DNA from: Clostridia bacterium
GTDB lineage: Bacteria; Bacillota; Clostridia; Oscillospirales; Acutalibacteraceae
Assembly: GCA_024689165.1 (NCBI GenBank)
Contig: JAILDS010000038.1
Span: 1 to 11,920 of the forward strand
Direction of reading: 5' to 3'
Length of the DNA: 11,920 nt
A program made the position numbers and the translations under genes. Within the stretch, counting starts at the first letter, position 1. Each line of letters opens with the position of its first letter. Below are positions 1 to 6,426 of the stretch, one piece after another. The notes under the pieces are model-generated. The model saw nothing but the letters and a program-made list of their open reading frames with translations. It did no database searches and was not told the origin of the DNA.

Positions 1-795
1 GTATTTGATCCAGGTAAAAATCATGCAGACGACGGTCGCGACCGCCGGGGAGATCGTCGTGGTCAGAAAGATCGAGCCGAGCTGCGGCACAGTCGTCGCG
101 GCGGCGCCGTTGAAACCGTACCAGCCGAGCCAGAGGATGAACACACCCAGCGCGCCGAGGGCGATGCTGTGCCCCGGGAACGCGTTGACCTTCGTCACTT
201 TGCCCGTGCCGTCCCTGTTGAATTTACCAAGGCGCGGGCCGAGTATCTTCGCGCCGATGAGCGCGGAGATACCGCCGACCATGTGTATGGCGCAGGAACC
301 GGCGAAATCATGGAAGCCGAGCCCGCTGAGCCAGCCGCCGCCCCATATCCAGTGCGCCTCTATCGGGTAGATGAGCGCGGATATAACGCCGGAATACACG
401 CAGTACGATAAGAACTTCGTGCGCTCCGCCATGGCACCGGAAACGATCGTCGCCGTAGTCGCGCAGAAAACGAGGTTGAAAACAAAGCTTGAAAAATCAA
501 AATTTTCATAAGCGGTGAACAGGTCAAGACCGGGTCTGCCGATAAAACCTGCAATGTCCTCGCCCATGAGCAGGCCGAAGCCGATAACTATGAACACGAC
601 CGTCCCGATGCAGAAGTCCATCAGGTTCTTCATGATGATATTGCCGGTATTCTTCGCTCTCGTAAAGCCCGCCTCCACCATCGCGAAACCCGCCTGCATC
701 CAGAAGACCAGCGCCGCGCCTATAAGAAACCACACAGAAAACACCTTTGAGCCGACCGTTTCGTCGACCAGCTGTATAATGCTGTCCGCCGTCAT
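1..795 (-). CDS. amt: Ammonium transporter, Amt/MEP/Rh family (3' end outside window)
   Basis: This is the first 265 residues of an inner-membrane ammonium channel; full-length members are usually 400-460 residues, so the C-terminus lies beyond the window edge. The reading frame is open throughout. Family signatures seen are GAMAERTKF (120-128), IYPIEAHWIWGGGWLSGLGF (142-161) and GHSIALGALG (208-217). His171, in FAGSCAIHMVGG, matches the first pore histidine of AmtB. Several hydrophobic stretches (for example 21-41, 60-78 and 208-228) are membrane helices. The ATG at 795 follows an AGGAGG (806-811 on the opposite strand) at normal spacing; a GTG at 805 is in another frame. It lies 77 bases downstream of glnN on the same strand with no clear terminator between them, so co-transcription from the glnN promoter is likely. 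The role, inferred from family and context, is ammonium uptake feeding glutamine synthetase. Whether a PII gene follows cannot be seen. Confidence 0.95.
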   Translation of the reverse strand, partial: MTADSIIQLVDETVGSKVFSVWFLIGAALVFWMQAGFAMVEAGFTRAKNTGNIIMKNLMDFCIGTVVFIVIGFGLLMGEDIAGFIGRPGLDLFTAYENFDFSSFVFNLVFCATTATIVSGAMAERTKFLSYCVYSGVISALIYPIEAHWIWGGGWLSGLGFHDFAGSCAIHMVGGISALIGAKILGPRLGKFNRDGTGKVTKVNAFPGHSIALGALGVFILWLGWYGFNGAAATTVPQLGSIFLTTTISPAVATVVCMIFTWIKY

Positions 796-872
796 GACTG
801 TTCACCCTCCTTTTTCCCGCGCCCGTCCGAACGCGAAGATCGTTTCTATTGATTTTTTTATGCTAAAAATGA

Positions 873-2969
873 TTATTTTACGCTGAAAAGGATATCGCCG
901 TAGCTCGGCAGCGGCCAGAAGCTCTTGGCCGTGAGGAGCTCCGCCTCGTCGCAGGGTTTCCTGAGCGCTTCCATATCCGGCAGCACCGTGTCCCGGATGA
1001 GAACGGATTCCCCGATGACGTCGGGGGCGTCCCTGAGCCCGGCGACCGCGGCTGCGAGCGCGTCCGTTTTTTCCGCGATCTCATCCGTCAGAGCGGACAG
1101 CCTGAGCACGAGGTCATGTTCGTAACGGCAGGAAAGCTCCGGGACGAACGTCCTCTTCTCCGTCGCCTGCCGCGCCAGCTCCGATGTGAACGAAGTTATT
1201 GCGGGAGCTATGCGCTTGTGGACCATGTTGACCATGGTGTTCGCCTCGATGGTCACGCTCTTGCAGTAGTTTTCAAGCATAATGTCGCGCCGTGACTTAA
1301 GTTCGTCGACGGTGAAGACCCCGAGCGAGGTGAGCATGCTCACGTTCTTTTCGTCGAGCAGGTGCGGCATGCAGTCCGCTGTGGTGCGGTAGTTGAGCAG
1401 GCCGCGTTTTTCGGTCGCTTCCTCAATCCACGCGTCGTCATAGCCGTTGCCGTTGAATATGATGCGCTTGTGGTCCTTGATGGTCTTTTTGATCATCTCG
1501 TGCAGCGCCGACTCGAAATCCGGGGCGTTTTCAAGCCTGTCGGCGTAGATCCTCAGGCTCTCCGCCACGGCGCTGTTGAGCATTATGTTCGCGCAGGAGA
1601 TGCTGTTTGACGAGCCGAGCATACGGAACTCGAACTTGTTGCCCGTGAAAGCGAAGGGCGAAGTCCTGTTCCTGTCGGTCGTGTCGCGGTTGAATTTCGG
1701 CAGCACGTCGACGCCGAGCTTCATCTGCGTTTTTTCGACGCCCGCGTAGGGAGCGTCGTTCTCGATGGCGTCGAGGACCGCTGTCAGCTCGTCGCCGAGG
1801 AACATGGAGATGACCGCGGGAGGAGCCTCGTTCGCTCCGAGCCTGTGGTCGTTGCCCGCCGTCGCCACGGAGATGCGCAGAAGGTCCTGATAGTCGTCAA
1901 CGGCCTTGATAACGGCGCACAGGAACAGCAGGAACTGAGCGTTCTCATACGGCGTGTCGCCCGGAGAGAGCAGGTTCTGTCCGCCGTCGGTGGAGATCGA
2001 CCAGTTGTTGTGCTTGCCGCTCCCGTTGACCCCGTCGAAGGGCTTTTCATGCAGCAGGCAGACGAGCCCGTGCTTCGCGGCGACCTTCTGCATGATCTCC
2101 ATCGTCAGCTGGTTGTGGTCCGTCGCGACGTTCGTCGTCGTGTAGATCGGCGCAAGCTCGTGCTGCGCGGGAGCGACCTCGTTGTGTTCCGTCTTGGCGA
2201 GGATGCCCAGCTTCCAGAGATCTTCGTTGAGCTCCTCCATGAAAGCCGCCACGCCGGGCTTGATAACGCCGAAATAGTGGTCGTCGAGCTCCTGGCCCTT
2301 AGGAGGCTTCGCCCCGAAAAGCGTCCTGCCGGTAAAACGCAGGTCCGGGCGCAGGTCGTACATCTCTTTTGTTATAAGGAAGTATTCCTGCTCGGGTCCG
2401 ACGGAGGACACTACACGCTTTGCGGAAGTGTTGCCGAACAGCCGGAGGATACGCAGTGCCTGCCTGCTCAGAGCCTCCATGGAACGCAGCAGCGGGGTCT
2501 TTTTGTCAAGCGCGTGACCGCCGTATGAGCAGAAAGCCGTGGGCACGCATAAGGTCCTGCCCTTTATGAATGCGTAAGAGGTCGGGTCCCATGCGGTATA
2601 GCCCCTGGCCTCGAAGGTCGCGCGAAGTCCGCCCGAGGGGAACGAGGAGGCGTCGGGCTCGCCTTTTATAAGCTCCTTGCCCGAAAACTCCATTATGACG
2701 CCTCCGTCCGGGGACGGCGCTATGAAGCTGTCGTGTTTTTCCGCCGTTATGCCCGTAAGCGGCTGGAACCAGTGCGTGAAATGAGTCGCGCCCTTGGAGA
2801 CCGCCCAGTTTTTCATCGCCTCGGCCACCGCGTTGGCGACCCCGATGTCAAGCTCGGTCCCCTCGTCTATCGTCTTACGGAGAGAGGCGTAGACCTTCGC
2901 AGGAAGGTTAGCCCTCATCGCCCTGTCGTCAAAAACGAGCTCTCCGAAATATTCAGGGATATTGTCCAT
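873..2969 (-). CDS. glnN: Glutamine synthetase, type III (GlnN family)
   Basis: ATP-dependent cytoplasmic ligase making glutamine from glutamate and ammonium. At 698 residues it has the length typical of type III enzymes rather than type I (about 440-470). Type III signatures seen are FPSGGLRATFEARGYTAWDP (110-129), GPEQEYFLI (191-199), EHNEVAPAQHELAPIY (261-276), KPFDGVNGSGKHNNWSIST (309-327) and NKFEFRMLGSS (444-454). The catalytic residues look intact, including the flap-type Glu381 in GANEAP. The ATG at 2969 is chosen because AGAGAGGAG lies just upstream (about 2976-2984). The frame stays open to 3149, but that extension runs through the leader hairpins and past the likely transcription start. 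It is divergent from the glt operon and followed by amt. Tandem terminators in the leader imply attenuation. It is probably the working glutamine synthetase of the locus, since the second one has an altered active-site flap. Confidence 0.97.
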   Translation of the reverse strand: MDNIPEYFGELVFDDRAMRANLPAKVYASLRKTIDEGTELDIGVANAVAEAMKNWAVSKGATHFTHWFQPLTGITAEKHDSFIAPSPDGGVIMEFSGKELIKGEPDASSFPSGGLRATFEARGYTAWDPTSYAFIKGRTLCVPTAFCSYGGHALDKKTPLLRSMEALSRQALRILRLFGNTSAKRVVSSVGPEQEYFLITKEMYDLRPDLRFTGRTLFGAKPPKGQELDDHYFGVIKPGVAAFMEELNEDLWKLGILAKTEHNEVAPAQHELAPIYTTTNVATDHNQLTMEIMQKVAAKHGLVCLLHEKPFDGVNGSGKHNNWSISTDGGQNLLSPGDTPYENAQFLLFLCAVIKAVDDYQDLLRISVATAGNDHRLGANEAPPAVISMFLGDELTAVLDAIENDAPYAGVEKTQMKLGVDVLPKFNRDTTDRNRTSPFAFTGNKFEFRMLGSSNSISCANIMLNSAVAESLRIYADRLENAPDFESALHEMIKKTIKDHKRIIFNGNGYDDAWIEEATEKRGLLNYRTTADCMPHLLDEKNVSMLTSLGVFTVDELKSRRDIMLENYCKSVTIEANTMVNMVHKRIAPAITSFTSELARQATEKRTFVPELSCRYEHDLVLRLSALTDEIAEKTDALAAAVAGLRDAPDVIGESVLIRDTVLPDMEALRKPCDEAELLTAKSFWPLPSYGDILFSVK

Positions 2970-2975
2970 GGTAAA

Positions 2976-2984
2976 ACTCCTCTC
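2976..2984 (-). promoter_or_regulatory. Shine-Dalgarno site fixing the glnN start
   Basis: The minus strand reads AGAGAGGAG followed by six bases and then the ATG at 2969. This supports a 698-residue product over the longer open frame that begins at 3149. Confidence 0.8.
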
Positions 2985-3040
2985 TGTTTTTTCATCGGCA
3001 GCGCGGCTCGCGTACGCCGGAGCCGGCCCGTAAAAATGAC

Positions 3041-3076
3041 AAAAACGCCTTTTGTCCGCACACAAAAGACGCCTTT
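3041..3076 (-). terminator. Second intrinsic terminator in the glnN leader
   Basis: On the minus strand the arm AAAGGCGTCTTTTGT (3076 to 3062) can pair over 15 positions, counting G-U pairs, with ACAAAAGGCGTTTTT (3055 to 3041) around a six-base loop GTGCGG. The core is 10-11 pairs and is followed by TTTTT, then GTCA and another run of five T. It is a weaker and more A-U rich terminator than the first. Its 5' arm contains the loop and 3' stem of hairpin B, so the two cannot coexist. Pairing was done by hand. Confidence 0.7.
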
Positions 3077-3083
3077 GCCTTCC
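3064..3083 (-). promoter_or_regulatory. Candidate ANTAR-binding hairpin B, glnN leader
   Basis: On the minus strand the stem GGAAGGC / GTCTTTT (seven pairs, three of them G-U) closes a six-base loop AAAGGC (3076 to 3071), with A at loop position 1 and G at position 4. That loop pattern is the one described for ANTAR-protein RNA targets. It overlaps the 5' arm of the second leader terminator, so binding would favour read-through. The core is identical to hairpin A. The structure is visible in the sequence; the binding is inferred. Confidence 0.65.
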
Positions 3084-3093
3084 ATTATGAAAG

Positions 3094-3133
3094 AAAAAAG
3101 CGCCTTTGGAACACACTGTCCAAAGACGCCTTT
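3094..3133 (-). terminator. First intrinsic terminator in the glnN leader
   Basis: On the minus strand GCGTCTTTGGA (3129 to 3119) pairs with TCCAAAGGCGC (3110 to 3100) over 11 positions (one G-U), with an eight-base loop CAGTGTGT. The stem can be extended to 15 pairs through AAAG. Six T follow directly (3099 to 3094), then CTTT. It lies only about 10-50 bases after the expected transcription start and about 125 bases before the glnN start codon, so it is a leader attenuator rather than the end of another gene. Its 5' arm overlaps hairpin A. Confidence 0.8.
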
Positions 3134-3139
3134 GCCTTT
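3122..3139 (-). promoter_or_regulatory. Candidate ANTAR-binding hairpin A, glnN leader
   Basis: On the minus strand the stem AAAGGC / GTCTTT (six pairs, one G-U) closes the six-base loop AAAGGC (3133 to 3128), again AnnGnn. It begins within about three bases of the expected transcription start and shares bases with the 5' arm of the first terminator, so formation of one excludes the other. The 17-base core spanning 3122-3138 recurs exactly at 3065-3081. The role as an antiterminator is inferred. Confidence 0.65.
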
Positions 3140-3147
3140 CACGGGTC

Positions 3148-3175
3148 ATTATACCCCCGCAACGGCCGTTGTCAA
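3148..3175 (-). promoter_or_regulatory. Sigma70-type promoter of glnN
   Basis: Minus strand: a consensus -35 TTGACA (3175-3170), a 16-base spacer and a consensus -10 TATAAT (3153-3148). The expected start of transcription is around 3140-3142, right at the foot of hairpin A. The palindrome TTTTTCGAAAAA at 3181-3192 lies just upstream of the -35 box and could be an UP-like element or an operator. Confidence 0.85.
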
Positions 3176-3258
3176 AGGTTTTTTTCGAAAAACGTCAACT
3201 TTTGATATTTTTCACAAAAAATCCGCTTTTTCACCCCTCTCGTTCATCAAAATCATTC

Positions 3259-3287
3259 TTGACGGCAAAATCACGCCGTCGTATAAT
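3259..3287 (+). promoter_or_regulatory. Sigma70-type promoter of the glt operon
   Basis: TTGACG (3259-3264), a 17-base spacer and TATAAT (3282-3287). Transcription should start around 3294. An inverted repeat GACGGC / GCCGTC (3261-3266 and 3275-3280) sits between and partly over the -35 box, a position where a bound protein would block polymerase. About 84 bases separate the -35 boxes of the two divergent promoters. Confidence 0.85.
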
Positions 3288-3293
3288 GCAGAC

Positions 3294-3313
3294 GATGAGC
3301 AACGGCGTTCGTC
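3294..3313 (+). promoter_or_regulatory. Candidate ANTAR-binding hairpin, glt leader
   Basis: The stem GATGAGC / GTTCGTC (seven pairs, two G-U) closes the six-base loop AACGGC (3301-3306), with A at position 1 and G at position 4. It begins at the predicted transcription start. The loop and the 3' stem form part of the 5' arm of the glt leader terminator, so the folds exclude each other. Loop and closing pairs match those of the glnN hairpins as GCAA(A/C)GGCGU. Binding by the ANTAR protein is inferred. Confidence 0.6.
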
Positions 3314-3352
3314 TTTTTGCGGTTTTACCGCATTGAGATGGGCGCCGTTTTT
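3301..3352 (+). terminator. Leader terminator upstream of the glt operon
   Basis: AACGGCGTTCGTCT (3301-3314) pairs with AGATGGGCGCCGTT (3336-3349) at all 14 positions (three G-U), and the enclosed segment holds a second hairpin TGCGGT-TTT-ACCGCA (3318-3332). Five T (3348-3352) end the structure. It lies between the promoter and the first start codon at 3380, so it can act only as an attenuator. The inner hairpin makes it larger than a textbook terminator. Confidence 0.7.
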
Positions 3353-3379
3353 AATCATTTCGGGTCAAGGAGGTTACGC

Positions 3380-4477
3380 ATGCCGATAAAGGAGGGACAG
3401 ATACGCATCCCGTCCGGCTGCGCGATAGCCGCGGTCATTTCAAAGGAAGGGAAACGGATGACCGGCGAGAGCATCACGAACGCCATGAAGGTGATGCACG
3501 ACCGCTCGAACGGTCTCGGAGGCGGATTCGCCGGTTACGGTATTTATCCGGAATATAAAGACTTCTACGCTCTTCATCTGTTTTTTGACAGCCGGGACAC
3601 GCGCAAGACCTGCGAGGCGTATCTCAAGGAGCATTTTGAGATCGTGCACAGCGAGATCATCCCGACGCGCAAGATCCCGGAGATAACCGACGAGCCGAAG
3701 ATCTGGCGATATTTCGTCGCGCCGTTCAGATCCGCCCTCGCGGATATGCAGCTGGACGAAAAGGAGTTCGTCGCCCGGGCCGTCATGAAGATAAACGCCG
3801 GTATGCCGGGCGCCTACGTCTTTTCGAGCGGAAAAAACATGGGCACCTTCAAGGCTGTCGGTTACCCGGAAGACGTGGGCTGTTTTTACAGGCTCGACGA
3901 GTACGAGGGCTATTCCTGGACCGCTCACGGGCGTTACCCCACGAACACCCCCGGCTGGTGGGGCGGGGCGCACCCGTTCACGCTGCTGGACTATTCGATC
4001 GTCCACAACGGCGAGATCTCGTCATACGACGCAAACCGCCGTTTTATAGAGATGTTCGGCTACAAGTGCACGCTGCAGACCGACACCGAGGTCATAACAT
4101 ACATACTCGACTATCTCACCCGCGTACAGGGCCTGACCCTCGAGGAATCGGCGAACGTGATCGCCGCCCCGTTCTGGAGCACGATAGAACGGGAGAGCGA
4201 CCGGTCGAAAAAAGAGAGGCTGACTTTTTTGAGAACGGTTTTCCCGTCGCTGCTGATAACCGGTCCGTTCTCGGTGGTCCTCGGTTTCACGGGAGGGCTG
4301 ATGGCCCTCAACGACAGGCTGAAGCTGCGCTCCATGGTCGTCGGAGAAAAGGATGACAAGGTCTTCATATCGTCTGAGGAGGCGGCTATACGCGAAATGG
4401 AACCCGAAGCAGAGAATATCTGGGCTCCCGCCGGAGGCGAACCGGTGATAGTCAGAGTCAGAGAGGGGGCAGTCTGA
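3380..4477 (+). CDS. Glutamate synthase glutaminase subunit (class II glutamine amidotransferase)
   Basis: This 365-residue protein corresponds to the N-terminal domain of GltB made as a separate subunit (GlxB/GltB1 type). It should hydrolyse glutamine and pass ammonia to the FMN subunit. Cys14 in SGCAIAAV is the expected Ntn nucleophile, implying removal of a short 13-residue leader peptide to expose it. Other amidotransferase features are HGRYPTNTPGWWGGAHPF (183-200), the oxyanion motif HNGEISS (209-215) and TDTE (234-237). The ATG at 3380 is chosen because AAGGAGG (3367-3373) lies six bases before it; the open frame upstream to 3317 runs through the leader terminator. Its stop overlaps the next start by one base (TGATG), implying translational coupling. 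N-methylglutamate synthase has a homologous subunit, so a glutamyl-amide other than glutamine cannot be excluded. Confidence 0.93.
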   Translation: MPIKEGQIRIPSGCAIAAVISKEGKRMTGESITNAMKVMHDRSNGLGGGFAGYGIYPEYKDFYALHLFFDSRDTRKTCEAYLKEHFEIVHSEIIPTRKIPEITDEPKIWRYFVAPFRSALADMQLDEKEFVARAVMKINAGMPGAYVFSSGKNMGTFKAVGYPEDVGCFYRLDEYEGYSWTAHGRYPTNTPGWWGGAHPFTLLDYSIVHNGEISSYDANRRFIEMFGYKCTLQTDTEVITYILDYLTRVQGLTLEESANVIAAPFWSTIERESDRSKKERLTFLRTVFPSLLITGPFSVVLGFTGGLMALNDRLKLRSMVVGEKDDKVFISSEEAAIREMEPEAENIWAPAGGEPVIVRVREGAV

Positions 4478-5982
4478 TGGGCGTTGAATTCTTATACCCC
4501 GAATACGAGGTGATACGCAGCACCGACCGATGCATCGCCTGCCGGGTGTGTGAGCGCCAGTGCGCGAACGAGGTCCACTCTTACTCCGCCGAACGCGGTG
4601 CGATGATCAGCGACGAAAGCAAGTGCGTCAACTGCCAGAGGTGCGTTTCCCTCTGTCCGACCCGCGCCCTGAAGATCGTCCGCAGCGACTGCGTACTTAA
4701 AGCCAACGCGAACTGGAGCAACGACACCATAAGAGAGATCTACAAGCAGGCGAACAGCGGCGGAGTGCTGCTGTCGTCGATGGGCAATCCCAAGAGCATG
4801 CCCGTCTATTGGGACAGGATACTCATAAACGCCTCGCAGGTGACGAACCCGCCCATAGACCCCCTTCGTGAGCCGATGGAGACCCGCGTATTTCTCGGCA
4901 AAAAACCCGACCGGATGACGCGCTCCCCGGACGGCAGGCTGGTCTGCGATCTCCCGCCGCAGCTCGAGCTCTCCATGCCGGTCATGTTTTCCGCCATGAG
5001 CTACGGCTCGATAAGCTACAACGCTCACGCTTCCCTCGCCCGCGCCGCGACCGAGCTGGGCACGTACTACAACACCGGCGAGGGCGGCCTCCATGAGGAC
5101 TTTTACAAATACGGCGCGCACACCGTCGTCCAGGTGGCTTCCGGCCGCTTCGGCGTGCACGAGGACTACCTCGAGGCGGGCGCCGCTATAGAGATCAAAA
5201 TGGGTCAGGGCGCCAAGCCCGGCATCGGCGGCCACCTGCCCGGGACGAAGATCGTCGGCGACGTTTCGCGGACGAGGATGATCCCGGAGGGCTCGGACGC
5301 CATATCGCCCGCTCCGCACCACGATATTTATTCCATCGAGGACCTCAGGCAGCTCGTCTATTCGCTCAAGGAAGCGACCGAATACAAAAAACCGATAATC
5401 GTCAAGGTCGCCGCGGTGCACAACATTGCAGCCATCGCGTCGGGCATCGCGCGAAGCGGCGCGGACATCATCGCCATCGACGGCTTCAGAGGCGGCACCG
5501 GCGCTGCCCCGACGCGCATACGCGACAACGTCGGCATCCCGATAGAGCTCGCGCTCGCCTCCGTCGACAGAAGGCTGCGCGACGAAGGCATAAGGAACAA
5601 CGTATCTCTCGTGGTCGGCGGCTCCGTCAGAAGCTCGGCGGACGTCGTGAAGGCCGTCGCCCTCGGCGCGGACGCCTGCTACGTAGCGACCGCCGCGGTC
5701 CTCGCCCTCGGCTGCCACCTGTGCAGGACCTGTCAGACGGGAAAGTGCAACTGGGGCATAGCGACCCAGCGCCCCGACCTTGTCAAAAGGCTCAACCCCG
5801 ACATCGGGAGCGAGAGACTCGTGAACCTGATGACCGCGTGGCGGCGCGAGATAATGGAGCTCATGGGCGGCATGGGCATCAACTCCATAGAGGCGCTGCG
5901 CGGCAACCGGCTTATGCTCCGGGGCGTGGGCCTTAACGAAAAAGAGCTTGAGATCCTCGGGATCTCGCACGCGGGGGAATGA
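4477..5982 (+). CDS. Glutamate synthase FMN subunit with N-terminal 2[4Fe-4S] ferredoxin domain
   Basis: This 501-residue protein is the central synthase domain of GltB, reducing 2-oxoglutarate plus ammonia to glutamate on FMN. A bacterial-type ferredoxin domain comes first, with Cys19/22/25/29 and Cys50/53/56/60. The FMN barrel follows from about residue 160: FSAMSYGSISYNAHASLARA (171-190), IKMGQGAKPGIGGHLPG and GADIIAIDGFRGGTGAAP. Cys413, Cys419 and Cys424 have the C-x5-C-x4-C spacing of the glutamate synthase [3Fe-4S] cluster, followed by NWGIATQRPDL. This domain order (ferredoxin then FMN barrel) is that of archaeal and clostridial split glutamate synthases. It starts inside the stop of the glutaminase gene and ends three bases before the next gene, as expected for subunits of one complex. 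A GlxD/N-methylglutamate synthase role is the main alternative. Confidence 0.94.
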   Translation: MGVEFLYPEYEVIRSTDRCIACRVCERQCANEVHSYSAERGAMISDESKCVNCQRCVSLCPTRALKIVRSDCVLKANANWSNDTIREIYKQANSGGVLLSSMGNPKSMPVYWDRILINASQVTNPPIDPLREPMETRVFLGKKPDRMTRSPDGRLVCDLPPQLELSMPVMFSAMSYGSISYNAHASLARAATELGTYYNTGEGGLHEDFYKYGAHTVVQVASGRFGVHEDYLEAGAAIEIKMGQGAKPGIGGHLPGTKIVGDVSRTRMIPEGSDAISPAPHHDIYSIEDLRQLVYSLKEATEYKKPIIVKVAAVHNIAAIASGIARSGADIIAIDGFRGGTGAAPTRIRDNVGIPIELALASVDRRLRDEGIRNNVSLVVGGSVRSSADVVKAVALGADACYVATAAVLALGCHLCRTCQTGKCNWGIATQRPDLVKRLNPDIGSERLVNLMTAWRREIMELMGGMGINSIEALRGNRLMLRGVGLNEKELEILGISHAGE

Positions 5983-5985
5983 GCT

Positions 5986-6426
5986 ATGAAACGCGTTTAC
6001 GTCAATGAGGAATGGTGTCTCGGCTGCCGTCTTTGCGAATACAACTGCGCCTTTGCCAATTCCGGGCTCTCGGATATGGTCCTGGCGCTTAAGGACAAGC
6101 CTGTTTTTCCGAGGATACACGTAGAGGGCGACGAAAAGATCACCTACGCCGTATCGTGCCGCCACTGCGAGGACCCCGTCTGCGTCAAAAGCTGCATCGC
6201 CGGGGCGCTGTCGAAAGAAAACGGAGTCATAAAGGCGGACCCCGACAGGTGCGTGGGCTGCCTTACGTGCGTCCTCGTGTGTCCCTACGGCGCGCTCGCC
6301 CCGGGCGAAAACGGAGTGATGCTCAAATGCGAGCTCTGTCTTGAGAACTCCTGCGGGGAACCGGCGTGCGTAAAGGGCTGCCCGAACAGGGCGATAGTCT
6401 ATGAGGAACGGGGTGAGACCGCATGA
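5986..6426 (+). CDS. Four-cluster 4Fe-4S ferredoxin subunit (HycB/DmsB-like)
   Basis: A 146-residue electron-transfer protein with enough ordered cysteines for four [4Fe-4S] clusters: Cys11/14/17/21, Cys58/61/66/70, Cys89/92/95/99 and Cys115/118/128/132, with Cys123 as an extra. The arrangement, including the spaced last motif, resembles the iron-sulfur subunits of DMSO reductase and hydrogenase-type complexes. There is no signal peptide, so it is cytoplasmic. It sits three bases after the FMN subunit and overlaps the oxidoreductase gene by four bases (ATGA), so it most likely wires the FAD protein to the ferredoxin domain of the FMN subunit. The actual electron donor (NAD(P)H or a ferredoxin) is not decided by sequence. 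Confidence 0.9.
   Translation: MKRVYVNEEWCLGCRLCEYNCAFANSGLSDMVLALKDKPVFPRIHVEGDEKITYAVSCRHCEDPVCVKSCIAGALSKENGVIKADPDRCVGCLTCVLVCPYGALAPGENGVMLKCELCLENSCGEPACVKGCPNRAIVYEERGETA

Noticed and set aside
3039..3139. Repeated AAAGGCG units as a CRISPR-like or simple repeat array
   Set aside because: Units are unevenly spaced (24, 31 and 26 bases between cores), there are no uniform spacers, and the units are explained as arms of two terminators and their competing hairpins.
2970..3149. N-terminal extension of glnN by 60 codons
   Set aside because: It would translate the leader hairpins and start upstream of the predicted transcription start. The ATG at 2969 has a strong ribosome site and matches family length.
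3291..3313. Alternative stem GACGA / TCGTC in the glt leader
   Set aside because: Its 5' arm lies at or before the expected transcription start, so it would not be fully in the RNA. The GATGAGC / GTTCGTC hairpin starting at 3294 fits better.
3316..3379. Upstream in-frame start of the glutaminase gene at 3317
   Set aside because: It lies within the leader terminator and lacks a ribosome site. The ATG at 3380 has AAGGAGG at ideal spacing and places the nucleophile Cys near the N-terminus as expected.
4492..6165. 557-codon open frame on the minus strand antisense to the FMN subunit
   Set aside because: It is the mirror of a GC-rich gene with clear family motifs on the plus strand. Its translation shows no domain pattern and no ribosome site.
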